From Chryseobacterium sp. Leaf394 (lineage in GTDB: Bacteria > Bacteroidota > Bacteroidia > Flavobacteriales > Weeksellaceae), in NCBI RefSeq assembly GCF_001424105.1, contig NZ_LMQH01000011.1:1474877-1538876 (forward strand): DNA of 64,000 nucleotides. Direction: 5' to 3'. Below are positions 35,114-44,131 of the stretch, piece by piece. The stretch's first letter is position 1, and each line of letters opens with the position of its first letter. Both the position numbers and the translations under genes were made by a program. The notes beneath the pieces are model-generated. The model had not been told where the DNA came from, made no database searches, and worked only from the letters and a program-made list of their open reading frames with translations.

Positions 35114-35794
35114 ATGAAAGCAAAAGTATTAATCATCGTATCCAATGCCAACACCATTGGAAAAAACAACAGAAGAACCGGAACTTTTTTACCCGAGGTA
35201 GCACATCCTTACGCAGAATTTCAGAAAGCAGATTTCGATGTAGATTTTGCAAGTCTTACGGGCGAATCACCGTTTTTAGATGCCTTAAATTTAGCAGATG
35301 ATCCGGATAACTTAAAATTCCTGACCGGAAAAGGCTGGGAAGATATGCACAAAGCTGCAAAACTTTCTGAAGTTGATGTCAAAAATTACGATGCAGTTTT
35401 CATTCCCGGTGGTTTGGCTCCGATGGTCGATATGCCGGAAAACGATGAACTGAAAAAGGTAATCGCAAATGTTTACGAAAGAGACGGTATTGTTGCTGCG
35501 GTTTGTCACGGTCCTGTTTCTCTTCTCAATGTAAAATTAAGTGACGGAACTTACCTTGTGAACGGAAGAAACATCACCTCTTTTACCACGGAAGAAGAAA
35601 ACAATTATGCAAAAGACGATGTACCGTTTGATCTGCAAACGGCATTGACCGTGCAGGGCGCGATTTTCCATGCTGCTGAGGCGTGGTCTGCCAACAGTAT
35701 TTCAGATGGAAATCTGATTACTGGACAAAATCCTGCTTCAGCAAAAGGTGTTGGTGAAAAAATCGTTGCTCTTTTCGAAAGCAAAAAGGCCTAG
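35114..35794 (+). CDS. DJ-1/PfpI-family protein (Hsp31-like)
   Basis: A 226-residue protein of the class I glutamine-amidotransferase-like superfamily. The nucleophile elbow is AAVCHGPVSLLNV with the cysteine near residue 135, preceded by AVFIPGGLAPMVDM near 97-110 and followed by GRNITSFTTEEE near 157. The N-terminal YAEFQKADFDVDFASLTGES matches Hsp31/YhbO-like deglycase or glyoxalase III relatives. The start is ATG 35114; the frame is open upstream, but the promoter lies inside that extension. It is followed after 21 bases by a monooxygenase-fold gene and probably co-transcribed. Confidence 0.87.
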   Translation: MKAKVLIIVSNANTIGKNNRRTGTFLPEVAHPYAEFQKADFDVDFASLTGESPFLDALNLADDPDNLKFLTGKGWEDMHKAAKLSEVDVKNYDAVFIPGGLAPMVDMPENDELKKVIANVYERDGIVAAVCHGPVSLLNVKLSDGTYLVNGRNITSFTTEEENNYAKDDVPFDLQTALTVQGAIFHAAEAWSANSISDGNLITGQNPASAKGVGEKIVALFESKKA

Positions 35795-35815
35795 TTTAAC
35801 TTTAAAATTAAAAAA

Positions 35816-36115
35816 ATGGAAGAAGAATCAGTATATGTTCATGCAAAATGGCAGGTGAAAGAAGGAAAATCTGAAACCGTCATTCACCTGATGAAAGAAG
35901 CAGCAGATAAAAGTTCTCAGGAAGAAGGAAATCTGTTTTATAAAGTTCACCAAAGCCAGACAGACCGCAACACATTGATTTTGTATGAGGGATATGCGAA
36001 TGAAGCAGCCGTTGAGCTTCACCGCAATTCAGATCATTTTAAAGAAATTGTTTTGGAACAGGTTGTACCTTTGCTGGAAAGCAGGGAAGTGATTTTAATG
36101 AATCAGTTATTTTAA
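35816..36115 (+). CDS. antibiotic-biosynthesis-monooxygenase-fold protein
   Basis: A 99-residue dimeric alpha/beta-barrel (ABM) domain: VYVHAKWQVKEGKSETVIHLM, then EEGNLFYKVHQSQTDRNTLILYEGYANEAAVELHRNS split across residues ~38-75, and FKEIVLEQVVPLL. This fold covers quinol monooxygenases like YgiN and haem-degrading enzymes; the family members of this size usually have an unknown substrate. It forms a two-gene unit with the DJ-1 gene, which suggests stress or detoxification. Confidence 0.8.
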   Translation: MEEESVYVHAKWQVKEGKSETVIHLMKEAADKSSQEEGNLFYKVHQSQTDRNTLILYEGYANEAAVELHRNSDHFKEIVLEQVVPLLESREVILMNQLF

Positions 36116-36129
36116 AAAAGTTTAAATCA

Positions 36130-36162
36130 AAAAAAACCACAGTTTCAAAAAACTGTGGTTTT
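36130..36162. terminator. bidirectional terminator
   Basis: AAACCACAGTTT (36134-36145) and AAACTGTGGTTT (36150-36161) form a perfect 12-bp stem between convergent genes. Confidence 0.85.
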
Positions 36163-36180
36163 AATTATATTTTGGTAAAA

Positions 36181-36561
36181 TTACTTTTTATCTTTTGAAC
36201 CTTCCCAATTTCCGCTTCTTGCAGGTGCCGGAAGACTGTTGTCCCAAGATCCGTTACCTTTTTTCTCAGTAGTCAGCGTTCCATTGAAATTTCCTTTAGC
36301 AGGTAAAGCCAGTTCTGCAATCAGCTGTCCTGATCTGTCCAGACGACCGATAATCGCAAAGTTTTGGTTACTGTCAATAGAATGCATAGTTCCTGTCACT
36401 TTTCCGTCGTCGGCAACTACAAAATTCCAATCACCTTTATCATTTGTTCCGGTGTAGGTTCCGGACCACGTTCCGATGTAATCAACCAAAGTTAAATCGT
36501 CATCAGAATTACAGCTGATGAACATTACAGCCATTAACGCAAGTAAAAAAAATTTCTTCAT
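36181..36561 (-). CDS. small lipoprotein, lipocalin-like
   Basis: A 126-residue lipoprotein (LMAVMFISCNSDDDL, lipidation Cys ~17). The mature part is a short beta-barrel-like domain: YIGTWSGTYTGTNDKGDWNFVV then GKVTGTMHSIDSNQNFAIIGRLDRSGQLIAELAL (segments across ~30-90), ending in GNWEGSKDKK. Function unknown. It lies between a bidirectional terminator and a tRNA gene. Confidence 0.7.
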   Translation of the reverse strand: MKKFFLLALMAVMFISCNSDDDLTLVDYIGTWSGTYTGTNDKGDWNFVVADDGKVTGTMHSIDSNQNFAIIGRLDRSGQLIAELALPAKGNFNGTLTTEKKGNGSWDNSLPAPARSGNWEGSKDKK

Positions 36562-36589
36562 AAGATTACAAGGTTTGATAAAGTTTTTG

Positions 36590-36663
36590 TGGAGAATACG
36601 GGGATCGAACCCGTCACCTTTAGACTGCCAGTCTAACGCTCTAGCCAGATGAGCTAATTCCCC
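36590..36663 (-). tRNA. tRNA-Ala (anticodon GGC)
   Basis: On the minus strand a 74-base cloverleaf: acceptor stem GGGGAAT/ATTCTCC with a G3-U70 wobble pair, the alanine identity element; D arm with AGCTCATCTGGCTAGAGC; anticodon stem TTAGA/TCTAA with loop CTGGCAG, anticodon GGC; T arm GACGGGTTCGATCCCCGT. The discriminator is A and CCA is not encoded (CTCCA then CAAA). Confidence 0.95.
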
Positions 36664-36859
36664 TGTTTTCCCGTGCTTTTTACACGAAGCGGTACAAAAG
36701 TAAGTAATTAAACCATATATACAAATAATTTGTTAAAATTTATTGAAAATCTGCTGAAAATAAATGCTAATTGCTTCATATTCATCAAAAAAGAAAACGC
36801 ACACTCCGAAAAGTATGCGTTTAAAACAAGATTAAATATAAAATCCTTCGGAAGAAAGA

Positions 36860-38275
36860 TTATCTCCATCCGCCACCTAAGGCTTTATAGAGATCTACTG
36901 CCGCTTTCATTTTGTTGTATTGGGCATTTGAAATATTCAGTTCTGCATTTAATGCATTAACATTTGCTGTAAGCACTTCAAGATAGTTTGCCATGCCGTA
37001 GTTTACCAATTCCTGAGAGAAACTTACTGAGTTTTTATAAGCTGTAAGCTCCTTTGTTTTTAAGTCAATAAACTCATCCTGTACCGTGAAAACCCTGATC
37101 GCATCTGAAACTTCTTTGCCCGCACTGAGCACTGTTTTTCTGAAATTCAGATAAGCGATTTCCTTATTAGCCAAACTCACATCATAGTTGGTTCTGATCT
37201 GTCTTCTGTTTAAAAGCGGTTGGGCTAAACCTCCCACAACATTTGCAAACAGAGAGTTTACACTGAATAAATGATCAATATCTACCGACTGCACCCCACC
37301 CGATCCTGTAATTCTGAATGTTGGGTAAAACTGTGCTTTTGCAGAATTCGTAAGTTCGAAAGTATTGATCAGATTATATTCCGCCTGCATTACATCGGGT
37401 CTGTTTGCCAGAAGACTTGCTGAGTAACCTACTGAAATTTCAGCAGGAATTCTCTGAGATTCAAGAGTAGAACGGTTGATGGCCTGTGAAGGTTCCGCCA
37501 ATAACAAACTCATTGTATTTTCAAGGATCTGAATTTGAGTTTCAATATCAATTAAAGATGCCTGAGCATTGTAAACCAAAGCTTCACTTTGCTGAACAGC
37601 AACTTCAGTGAGAATTCCGGCTTCCTTCAGAGCTTTTGTAGTTTCAAGATTGCTCTGTCTGATTGTAATTGTTTCAGAAATAATTCTTTTCTGCTGATCA
37701 AAAGTCAGTAACTGGAAATAGGATGATGCCAAAGCTGCAATCAGATCATTTTTTACGGCTTTGTGAGCAGCAAGTGTTCCCCAAACTGCGGCAAGCTGAG
37801 CTTTTTCCTGAGCTTTCAGTTTACCCCAGATATCGGCTTCAAAGCCGATGCTTGCTGTGATGTCGTACTGATTAACATATCTTCTTTCTCCGATGATCTG
37901 ACCAAACTGTGTATTGACAGACTGTGTCTGAAATGTATAGTTCGGACCGATAGAAACTGTTGGTTGGTAGGCTGCTTTACTTTGTTTGAGATAAGCTTCA
38001 GCTGCTTCATAATTCTGAATGGCAATTCTTATATCGAGATTATTCTGCAGGGCTTTTTCAATATAGCCCTGTAAAATGGGATCTGTAAAGATTTCGCGCC
38101 ACGAAAGTTCCGCAATAGACGAAGAATCTTTTGGAAGCCTGTCTGTACGGAAAAGGTTTTCGGGAACAATGTCTTTTGCCCTTTCGTATTCTTTTCTGAT
38201 GTTGCACGAAGCAACTAACGCCAAAGTAAGCACCGAAAAAGCTGTTCCTTTTATATAGATTGATAAATTTTTCAT
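36860..38275 (-). CDS. outer-membrane efflux protein (NodT/OprM type)
   Basis: A 471-residue TolC-family lipoprotein (LALVASCNIRKEYE, lipidation Cys ~24), the exit duct of a tripartite efflux pump. Family patterns are WREIFTDPILQGYIEKALQNNLDIRIA near residue 58, SIGFEADIWGKLKAQEKAQ near 143, LLANRPDVMQAEYNL near 288 and LVNYGMANYLEVLTA near 427. Last of three pump genes in the operon, 20 bases after the RND gene. Substrates cannot be predicted. Confidence 0.92.
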   Translation of the reverse strand: MKNLSIYIKGTAFSVLTLALVASCNIRKEYERAKDIVPENLFRTDRLPKDSSSIAELSWREIFTDPILQGYIEKALQNNLDIRIAIQNYEAAEAYLKQSKAAYQPTVSIGPNYTFQTQSVNTQFGQIIGERRYVNQYDITASIGFEADIWGKLKAQEKAQLAAVWGTLAAHKAVKNDLIAALASSYFQLLTFDQQKRIISETITIRQSNLETTKALKEAGILTEVAVQQSEALVYNAQASLIDIETQIQILENTMSLLLAEPSQAINRSTLESQRIPAEISVGYSASLLANRPDVMQAEYNLINTFELTNSAKAQFYPTFRITGSGGVQSVDIDHLFSVNSLFANVVGGLAQPLLNRRQIRTNYDVSLANKEIAYLNFRKTVLSAGKEVSDAIRVFTVQDEFIDLKTKELTAYKNSVSFSQELVNYGMANYLEVLTANVNALNAELNISNAQYNKMKAAVDLYKALGGGWR

Positions 38276-38295
38276 TTTTAATAACTCTAAATTAC

Positions 38296-41200
38296 TTATT
38301 CGGCAAGATTAATATCTTTTTGCTTGATCGGTTTAATTTTTTCCTGCAAAGTCTGGAAAACTACATACAATACAGGAATGACAAATACTCCTAAAATAGT
38401 TCCTATCAACAATCCGATTGCTGCTCCCGTTGCAATTGATCTGTTTCCCACAGCACCAATTCCGCTTGCCAAAACCAATGGTAAAAGACCAAAGATAAAA
38501 GCTAAAGATGTCATTAAAATCGGTCTTAATCTCGCTTTCGCTGCATTAATTGCAGAATCTACAATCGTTTCGCCGTGATGTCTTCGCTGTACTGCAAATT
38601 CGATAATCAAAATCGCGTTTTTGGCCAATAATCCGACCAACATGATGAGCGCAATCTGGAAATAGATGTTGTTTTCAAGCCCCATAATTTTCTGTCCGAA
38701 ATAAGCACCCATTACCCCAAGAGGAAGTGAAATGACCACTACCAAAGGCAGAATGTAACTTTCGTACTGAGCAGAAAGGATGAAATAAACGAATACCAAA
38801 CTTAAAGCAAAAATCAGTAAAGTCTGAGATCCTGAACTTAATTCTTCTCTGGTAAGACCTGTAAATTCTACATCATAATTCTGATCCAGCGTTTCTTTGG
38901 CAACAGCCTGAACAGCTGTAATCGCATCCCCCGAACTGAAGCCTGCTTTGTTGGCTCCTGTAATTTTCACTGAGGTAAATAAGTTGTAACGACCGACAGA
39001 TTGCGGACCATACGTTTTAGTTAAAGTCACAAACTGTGAAATCGGCGACATTTCTCCCGAACTTGTTTTTACATAATATTGATTTAAGTTGGCAGCATCT
39101 ACCCTGTCTTCAGGCAATGCCTGAATCATTACCCTGAACTGCTTTCCGTATTTCGTGAAGTCAGCTCCGTAAATTCCACCAATATAGCCCTGCATGGCAG
39201 ATAAGATATCATTCACTGAAACGCCTTTCTGTTTGGCTAACGGAACATTAATTTCCATTAAATACTGAGGATATTTTGTATTGAAAGATGTTTGCGCAAA
39301 TTCAATTTCCGGTCTCTGCATCAGATTTCCGATAAACTCATTTGTCTTGGCATCCAGCTGAGCAAAATCGCCTCCTGATTTATCTAAAAGTACCATCTCA
39401 AAACCTGCACTGTTACCGAATCCCGGTACACTCGGAGGCTGGAAGAATACTACTTTCGCATCAGGAACTTTTCCTGCAAGACCAAACAATCTTTTTGAAA
39501 TTTCTTCGGAAGACAGGCCGTCTCCTTTTCTGTCATCAAACGGTTTCAGTTTAACGAAGGCAAGACCATTGTTGCTACCGTTTCCGGAAAGTAATCCTCT
39601 ACCTGTGGAAATCGTTACATTCTGAATTCCAGGAATTTTCAATGCTTCTTTCTGCAGTGTTTTCAGAACGGTATAAGTTCTTTCCATTGAAGCTCCCGGC
39701 GGAAGCTGAACGTCTGTAAATATGATTCCTCTGTCTTCGGTTGGTACGAAACCTTTTTTCATACTTCCGTTTGCCCAATAGATAATTCCTCCTGTTACAA
39801 TCAGAATGACTAAAGTCACCCATTTGTGTTTAATCAGGAAATTAAATCCTCTTCCGTAACGGTCTGTCGCGGTTTTAAAACCAATATTAAATTTATAGAA
39901 GAACTTTTTAATAAAGTTTAAATCTTTATATTCTTTGTGGTGTTCTTCATGAGGCTTTAAAAATAACGAACATAAAACCGGACTTAAAGTAAGTGCATTG
40001 ACTGCCGAGATAATGATCGCAATAATTAAAGTTATCCCAAACTGCTGATAAAATACACCGGTAGGCCCTGTAATAAATGTTACCGGAATAAATACCGCTG
40101 CCATTACCAAAGTAATTGAGATAATTGCTCCGGTGATCTCATCCATTGCTTCAATGGTTGCTTTTTTCGCATCGGAAATTCCGTTTTCCATTTTGGCGTG
40201 AACGGCTTCGACGACTACAATCGCATCATCGACCACAATACCAATGGCCAATACAAGGGCAAAAAGCGTTAAAAGGTTTAATGAATATCCAAACAGATTC
40301 AGGAAAAAGAACGTTCCCACAATCGAAACGGGAACCGCAATCGCCGGAATTAAAGTAGATCTGAAATCCTGTAAAAATATATACACTACGATAAATACAA
40401 GAATAAATGCCTCGATCAAAGTGTGAATTACCTTTTCAATTGATGCGTCCAGGAATTCGTTTGTATCAAAGTTAAAAGTATACTTTACACCTTCCGGGTA
40501 AGAGCCTTCATTTTCTTTCAGCTGTTTTTTAATATTTTCAATAATCTCCTGAGCATTTGATCCCGGAGTCTGGAAAACCCCCATACTGATGGAAGGATAA
40601 TCACCGTTTTCACCTACTCCTGAGTAAGAAAGCCCGCCCAGTTCTACTTTAGCAACATCTTTCAGCATTAAATTCTGTCCGTCGGGCAAAGATTTGATAA
40701 TAATGTCATCATACTGCTCTTTCTCACTGAATTTTCCGACATATTTAATGATATATTCAAAAGAACTTCCGCTGTTTTGTCCTAAAGAACCTGCAGCAGC
40801 TTCTCTACTCTGATCATTGATGGCATTAGTCACTTCAGCAGGTGTAATTCCGTAAGCTGCCAATTTTGCAGGATCCAGCCAGATTCTCATTGAATAGTTT
40901 TTTCCACCAAAAACGTTGGCTTCACCTACTCCATTAATCCTCTGAAGATCCGGAATAACGTTAATATTCAGAAAGTTCTGAAGATAAACATCGTCAATAT
41001 TTTTATTTTCAGAATAAAAAGACAGGTACATCAAGGCACTCGTTTGCTGTTTCTGTGTTACAACTCCGGCTCTCGTTACCTCACTTGGTAGAAGCGGGGA
41101 CGCTCTCGCAACACGGTTCTGTACGTTTACGGCAGCAATATCAGCATCAATACCCTGCTTAAAAAACACCTGAATCTGTGCTGAACCGTCGTTTCCTGCA

Positions 41201-41442
41201 GTTGACGTAATGTAATCCATTCCTTCAACCCCATTGATCTGTTCTTCCAAAGGAACGACCACACTTTTCATTACGGTTTCGGCGTTGGCTCCGGTATAAT
41301 TTGCTCTAACACTTACAGTTGCAGGTGCAATGTCAGGATATTGTGTCACCGGCAGTGCTGTAAGACCCAAAACCCCTAGAATAACAATAAGGATGGAAAT
41401 TACAGTGGATAAAACCGGTCTGTTGATAAAGTTCTTGATCAT
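38296..41442 (-). CDS. RND-family multidrug efflux permease (AcrB/MexB-like, HAE-1)
   Basis: A 1048-residue inner-membrane proton-driven pump. The first helix region FINRPVLSTVISILIVILG and ALPVTQYPDIAPATVSV are characteristic. The proton-relay residues are present: the Asp pair in GIVVDDAIVVVE (near 405) and the Lys in GLLAKNAILIIEFA (near 935). Twelve transmembrane helices and two large periplasmic loops fit the length. Its start overlaps the stop of the adaptor gene by one base (TAATG), so the two are translationally coupled. Confidence 0.95.
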   Translation of the reverse strand: MIKNFINRPVLSTVISILIVILGVLGLTALPVTQYPDIAPATVSVRANYTGANAETVMKSVVVPLEEQINGVEGMDYITSTAGNDGSAQIQVFFKQGIDADIAAVNVQNRVARASPLLPSEVTRAGVVTQKQQTSALMYLSFYSENKNIDDVYLQNFLNINVIPDLQRINGVGEANVFGGKNYSMRIWLDPAKLAAYGITPAEVTNAINDQSREAAAGSLGQNSGSSFEYIIKYVGKFSEKEQYDDIIIKSLPDGQNLMLKDVAKVELGGLSYSGVGENGDYPSISMGVFQTPGSNAQEIIENIKKQLKENEGSYPEGVKYTFNFDTNEFLDASIEKVIHTLIEAFILVFIVVYIFLQDFRSTLIPAIAVPVSIVGTFFFLNLFGYSLNLLTLFALVLAIGIVVDDAIVVVEAVHAKMENGISDAKKATIEAMDEITGAIISITLVMAAVFIPVTFITGPTGVFYQQFGITLIIAIIISAVNALTLSPVLCSLFLKPHEEHHKEYKDLNFIKKFFYKFNIGFKTATDRYGRGFNFLIKHKWVTLVILIVTGGIIYWANGSMKKGFVPTEDRGIIFTDVQLPPGASMERTYTVLKTLQKEALKIPGIQNVTISTGRGLLSGNGSNNGLAFVKLKPFDDRKGDGLSSEEISKRLFGLAGKVPDAKVVFFQPPSVPGFGNSAGFEMVLLDKSGGDFAQLDAKTNEFIGNLMQRPEIEFAQTSFNTKYPQYLMEINVPLAKQKGVSVNDILSAMQGYIGGIYGADFTKYGKQFRVMIQALPEDRVDAANLNQYYVKTSSGEMSPISQFVTLTKTYGPQSVGRYNLFTSVKITGANKAGFSSGDAITAVQAVAKETLDQNYDVEFTGLTREELSSGSQTLLIFALSLVFVYFILSAQYESYILPLVVVISLPLGVMGAYFGQKIMGLENNIYFQIALIMLVGLLAKNAILIIEFAVQRRHHGETIVDSAINAAKARLRPILMTSLAFIFGLLPLVLASGIGAVGNRSIATGAAIGLLIGTILGVFVIPVLYVVFQTLQEKIKPIKQKDINLAE

Positions 41443-42626
41443 TAGAATTTCGGTTTTATGGATTTCACAATCTGATCAGTAGTCGTAGGCTGCGGTTTCA
41501 CCGGTGTTCCGTTTTTCAACGTTCCGGTACCGGCTGCCACTACAGGATCTCCCACTTTTACTCCATCTTTAATCAATGCTAAATTGTCGATTCTGTCGAT
41601 GATATTTACTACAGAATTTCTTGCAGTATCTTTGTCTACTTTGTAAACGTAAACGATGCCCTGCTGTTCGTAAGTAGCACCTTCAGGTACTACAAGAACA
41701 TTGTTGTAATATTTCGGAAGTCTTATTTTACCACTGTTTCCGTTGCTTAAAAGTTTTTGAGCATTGGTAAATGAAACCCTGAACTGAATAGTTCCGGTTG
41801 TAGGATCTATCTGTCCGGTAATGGCTTCCACTCTACCTTTTTCAGGATATAAACTTCCGTTGGCCAATTCAAGCTCAACCATCGGAATATTTTTGATTTT
41901 CTGAGGCATCGTCGCACCTTCTGATTTTTCAAGGAAATCAAAATATTCTTTTTCATTCATTGAAAAGTATGCGTAAATTTCTGAAGTGTCGGAAACTGTT
42001 GTTAAAGCAGTCTGATCATTTGGTCCTACCAAACTCCCTACTCTTAAAGGTAACTTCCCAACAACTCCGGAAATAGGAGCCCGGATAATAGAATAGTCTA
42101 CATTGGCTGCAGCTCCTTTATAATTGGCATTTGCCTGTTCTCTTGCCGCTTTTGCCTGCTGCACCTGAGCCTGAGCCTGAGCAAGATTGGCCTGTGCAGT
42201 CTGAAGCTGAACACTGCTGATGATTTTTTTATCAACCAGCGGTTTCAGTTTATTAACTTCCACCTGTGCTGCATTTACGGCGGCCTGGGCTGCTGCGATA
42301 TTGGACTGTGCTGCACCAACACCAGCTTTTGCTGCGGCTGCGGTTTCGTTTAAAGTATTGGTTTCCAGACGGAATAAGGGTTGACCTTTCGTCACATATT
42401 GCCCTTCATCAACCAAAACCTGAGTGATGTAACCCTGAATTTTAGCTCTCACATCATTGTTGACTTTACCTTCAATACTTGCCGGAAAAGTCTGGTAGCC
42501 TGTGATATTTCTGCTTTCAACTTTCACCACCGGAAAGGGTTTGGCGGCTTCCTGTTTAGGCTCTTCTTTCTTACAAGAAGCCAGCGCCAGTGCAGCGAAA
42601 GAAAGGAGTATAAGTTTGTTATTCAT
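41442..42626 (-). CDS. RND efflux periplasmic adaptor (membrane fusion protein)
   Basis: A 394-residue lipoprotein (LALASCKKEEP, lipidation Cys ~18) of the AcrA/MexA type. After a lipoyl-like segment (VRAKIQGYITQVLVDEGQYVTKGQ, split ~60-83) comes an alpha-helical coiled-coil hairpin rich in Ala/Gln/Lys (~95-170) and the second lipoyl half (APISGVVGKLPLRVGSLV near 183). The C-terminal barrel ends near 375. ATG 42626 gives the signal peptide directly; the open frame upstream overlaps the regulator gene and is not used. Operon order: regulator, adaptor, permease, outer-membrane duct. Confidence 0.93.
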   Translation of the reverse strand: MNNKLILLSFAALALASCKKEEPKQEAAKPFPVVKVESRNITGYQTFPASIEGKVNNDVRAKIQGYITQVLVDEGQYVTKGQPLFRLETNTLNETAAAAKAGVGAAQSNIAAAQAAVNAAQVEVNKLKPLVDKKIISSVQLQTAQANLAQAQAQVQQAKAAREQANANYKGAAANVDYSIIRAPISGVVGKLPLRVGSLVGPNDQTALTTVSDTSEIYAYFSMNEKEYFDFLEKSEGATMPQKIKNIPMVELELANGSLYPEKGRVEAITGQIDPTTGTIQFRVSFTNAQKLLSNGNSGKIRLPKYYNNVLVVPEGATYEQQGIVYVYKVDKDTARNSVVNIIDRIDNLALIKDGVKVGDPVVAAGTGTLKNGTPVKPQPTTTDQIVKSIKPKF

Positions 42627-42627
42627 T

Positions 42628-43092
42628 TTATAGTTTATTAAGAGATTCCTGTATGTTTGTGATATTTTTTTTGAGAAGATCTTTGTAGGCAATGATCCTG
42701 TCATTATATTCTTCGTAAGTCACATTACTGTTTTTATTAAATGCATCGAGCTCATCCAGAAGTTTCAGTTCATCCTGCATTTTCTGAACGATTTTTTCAA
42801 ATCTTATCCTTTTGTAATCGTCGTTGATGAAAAAAAATCTTTTTCTTTCATCAATTTTGTTTACATCAACAATGAGTTCTGCATTTAAAAGCAAAACCAG
42901 ACTTGTGGATACCGAGCTCTTACTGGCACCGAAAACTTCTACAAATTCATCAAACGTGATTCCTTTTTTCTCAAAATCAAAAAGAAGATATGCGTAAATT
43001 TTTGAGGCTAAGGGTGGTATATTAAAAACCGTACCGTAAAATCTTACGGCATCCTGAAAAATTTTTTCATCAAAGTGTGTGTGTTTATCCAA
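42628..43092 (-). CDS. GbsR/MarR-type transcriptional regulator of the efflux operon
   Basis: A 154-residue winged-helix protein of the GbsR/MarR group: FGASKSSVSTSLVLLLNAELIV forms the helix-turn-helix (~50-72) followed by a wing with KIDERKRFFFINDD, and a helical C-terminus. It stops two bases from the adaptor gene, so it very probably controls the pump. The frame is open to a TTG at 43110, but a perfect -7 box overlaps that codon; I therefore place the start at the TTG at 43092 (protein begins MDKHTHFDEK). No ATG exists in frame near either. The inducer is unknown. Confidence 0.82.
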   Translation of the reverse strand: MDKHTHFDEKIFQDAVRFYGTVFNIPPLASKIYAYLLFDFEKKGITFDEFVEVFGASKSSVSTSLVLLLNAELIVDVNKIDERKRFFFINDDYKRIRFEKIVQKMQDELKLLDELDAFNKNSNVTYEEYNDRIIAYKDLLKKNITNIQESLNKL

Positions 43093-43098
43093 ACTAAA

Positions 43099-43140
43099 AA
43101 TTTTCGACAAAATTAGATATTGGTTCGGAACAAAACGAAC
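43099..43140 (-). promoter_or_regulatory. promoter and operator candidate of the efflux operon
   Basis: On the minus strand TAATTTTG (43108-43115) is a perfect -7 box, itself within the palindrome AATTTTCGACAAAATT (43099-43114). A second inverted repeat GTTCG (43123-43127) / CGAAC (43136-43140) lies just upstream. Either could be the GbsR-type repressor's operator. Confidence 0.45.
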
Positions 43141-43208
43141 AAAGGTGATAGACTTTTTTAATCAATTGTTTAAGAAAGAATCAATGAAAGTTAAATTTAA
43201 CTTTTGCC

Positions 43209-43721
43209 TTAAAATATAATCTTCTCAAAAGCTTTTCTCATGCCGCCGGCAAGCATCACCTCTCCGCAATAGGAGTATCCTTTAGATTCAAGTATTCTGA
43301 GCATGGCGAGATTATCAAAATTGGTATCCACTTTTATGCTTTTAATCTTTTGAGATCTGGTGAAATCTTCAATTTTATCAAAGAGAAATTTTACCATTCC
43401 TTTTCCTGAAAATTTTTCGTCAACAGCTACGCGGTGGATGACGACAAATTCTCCGTCGCTGAGCCAGGCACCTTCTATAGACGAATACGCAGGTTCATCA
43501 TTTAAAATCAACGCGGTGTAGACTGCAATTTCATCATCAACGGTTAATACGTATCCGAAATGTTTTGCAATGTCTGATTCTATGGTATCTTTGTTCGGGT
43601 AACCATTTTGCCATTGGCTACTTCCCTCCTGTCTCCGCCTTTCAATTGCCTGCTGAATTATTTCCCAGATCTGCCCGGCTTCAGATTTCAGGGCTTCTCT
43701 CATTTCGATTTTAGGTTCCAT
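43209..43721 (-). CDS. GNAT N-acetyltransferase
   Basis: A 170-residue GNAT protein: EMREALKSEAGQIWEIIQQAIERR at the N-terminus, FVVIHRVAVDEKFSGKGMVKFLFDKIEDF (segments ~108-136) with the acetyl-CoA loop SGKGM, and IKSIKVDTNFDNLAMLRILESKGY near 140. It belongs to a branch whose substrates are unknown. Monocistronic. Confidence 0.82.
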   Translation of the reverse strand: MEPKIEMREALKSEAGQIWEIIQQAIERRRQEGSSQWQNGYPNKDTIESDIAKHFGYVLTVDDEIAVYTALILNDEPAYSSIEGAWLSDGEFVVIHRVAVDEKFSGKGMVKFLFDKIEDFTRSQKIKSIKVDTNFDNLAMLRILESKGYSYCGEVMLAGGMRKAFEKIIF

Positions 43722-43767
43722 GCTTTAATTTTGGTTTTTAAATTGGATCTCTCTGATGTCAATCCAT

Positions 43768-43802
43768 AAAAAACCGAAAACTAATAGAATTAATTTTCGG
43801 TT
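43768..43802 (-). terminator. terminator of the DUF2007 gene
   Basis: AACCGAAAA (43772-43780) and TTTTCGGTT (43794-43802) pair perfectly; on the minus strand a T-run follows. Confidence 0.75.
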
Positions 43803-43837
43803 CCGAAGTAGTAAAATTTAAAATTATGAAATTGTTT

Positions 43838-44068
43838 TTATTTATTCTCACTCTGTTGGAGATAAGCATCAATTACATCAAATGCTTTTTTTTCGTCCTG
43901 TAAGTCTACCATTACCTTTAATGATGTAGCCGTAGGCGTTGTCGTAAAGGTCAGATAATTATTTTCTGTTGCATTGGCAATTTCAGCTTCATCAAGCTTT
44001 GACTTAATCAACTGAATTTCTGCAGGTTTATCACTTTCAAATACTGATACTCTCGTGTTTCTTTCCAT
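43838..44068 (-). CDS. DUF2007-family small protein
   Basis: A 76-residue soluble protein: TRVSVFESDKPAEIQLIKSKLDEAEI, ATENNYLTF and KVMVDLQDEKKAFDVI, which fit the DUF2007 alpha/beta domain (putative signal-transducing protein family with an unproven role). It has its own terminator and no obvious partner. Confidence 0.75.
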   Translation of the reverse strand: MERNTRVSVFESDKPAEIQLIKSKLDEAEIANATENNYLTFTTTPTATSLKVMVDLQDEKKAFDVIDAYLQQSENK

Positions 44069-44131
44069 ATACTTTTCATTTTGAGTATCTAAAATTATGG
44101 AAAAAATTATAAAAAAGCAAATCTGAGTATT

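Noticed and set aside
42627..42704. Longer start of the efflux adaptor protein
   Set aside because: The upstream frame overlaps the regulator gene and would bury the lipoprotein signal peptide.
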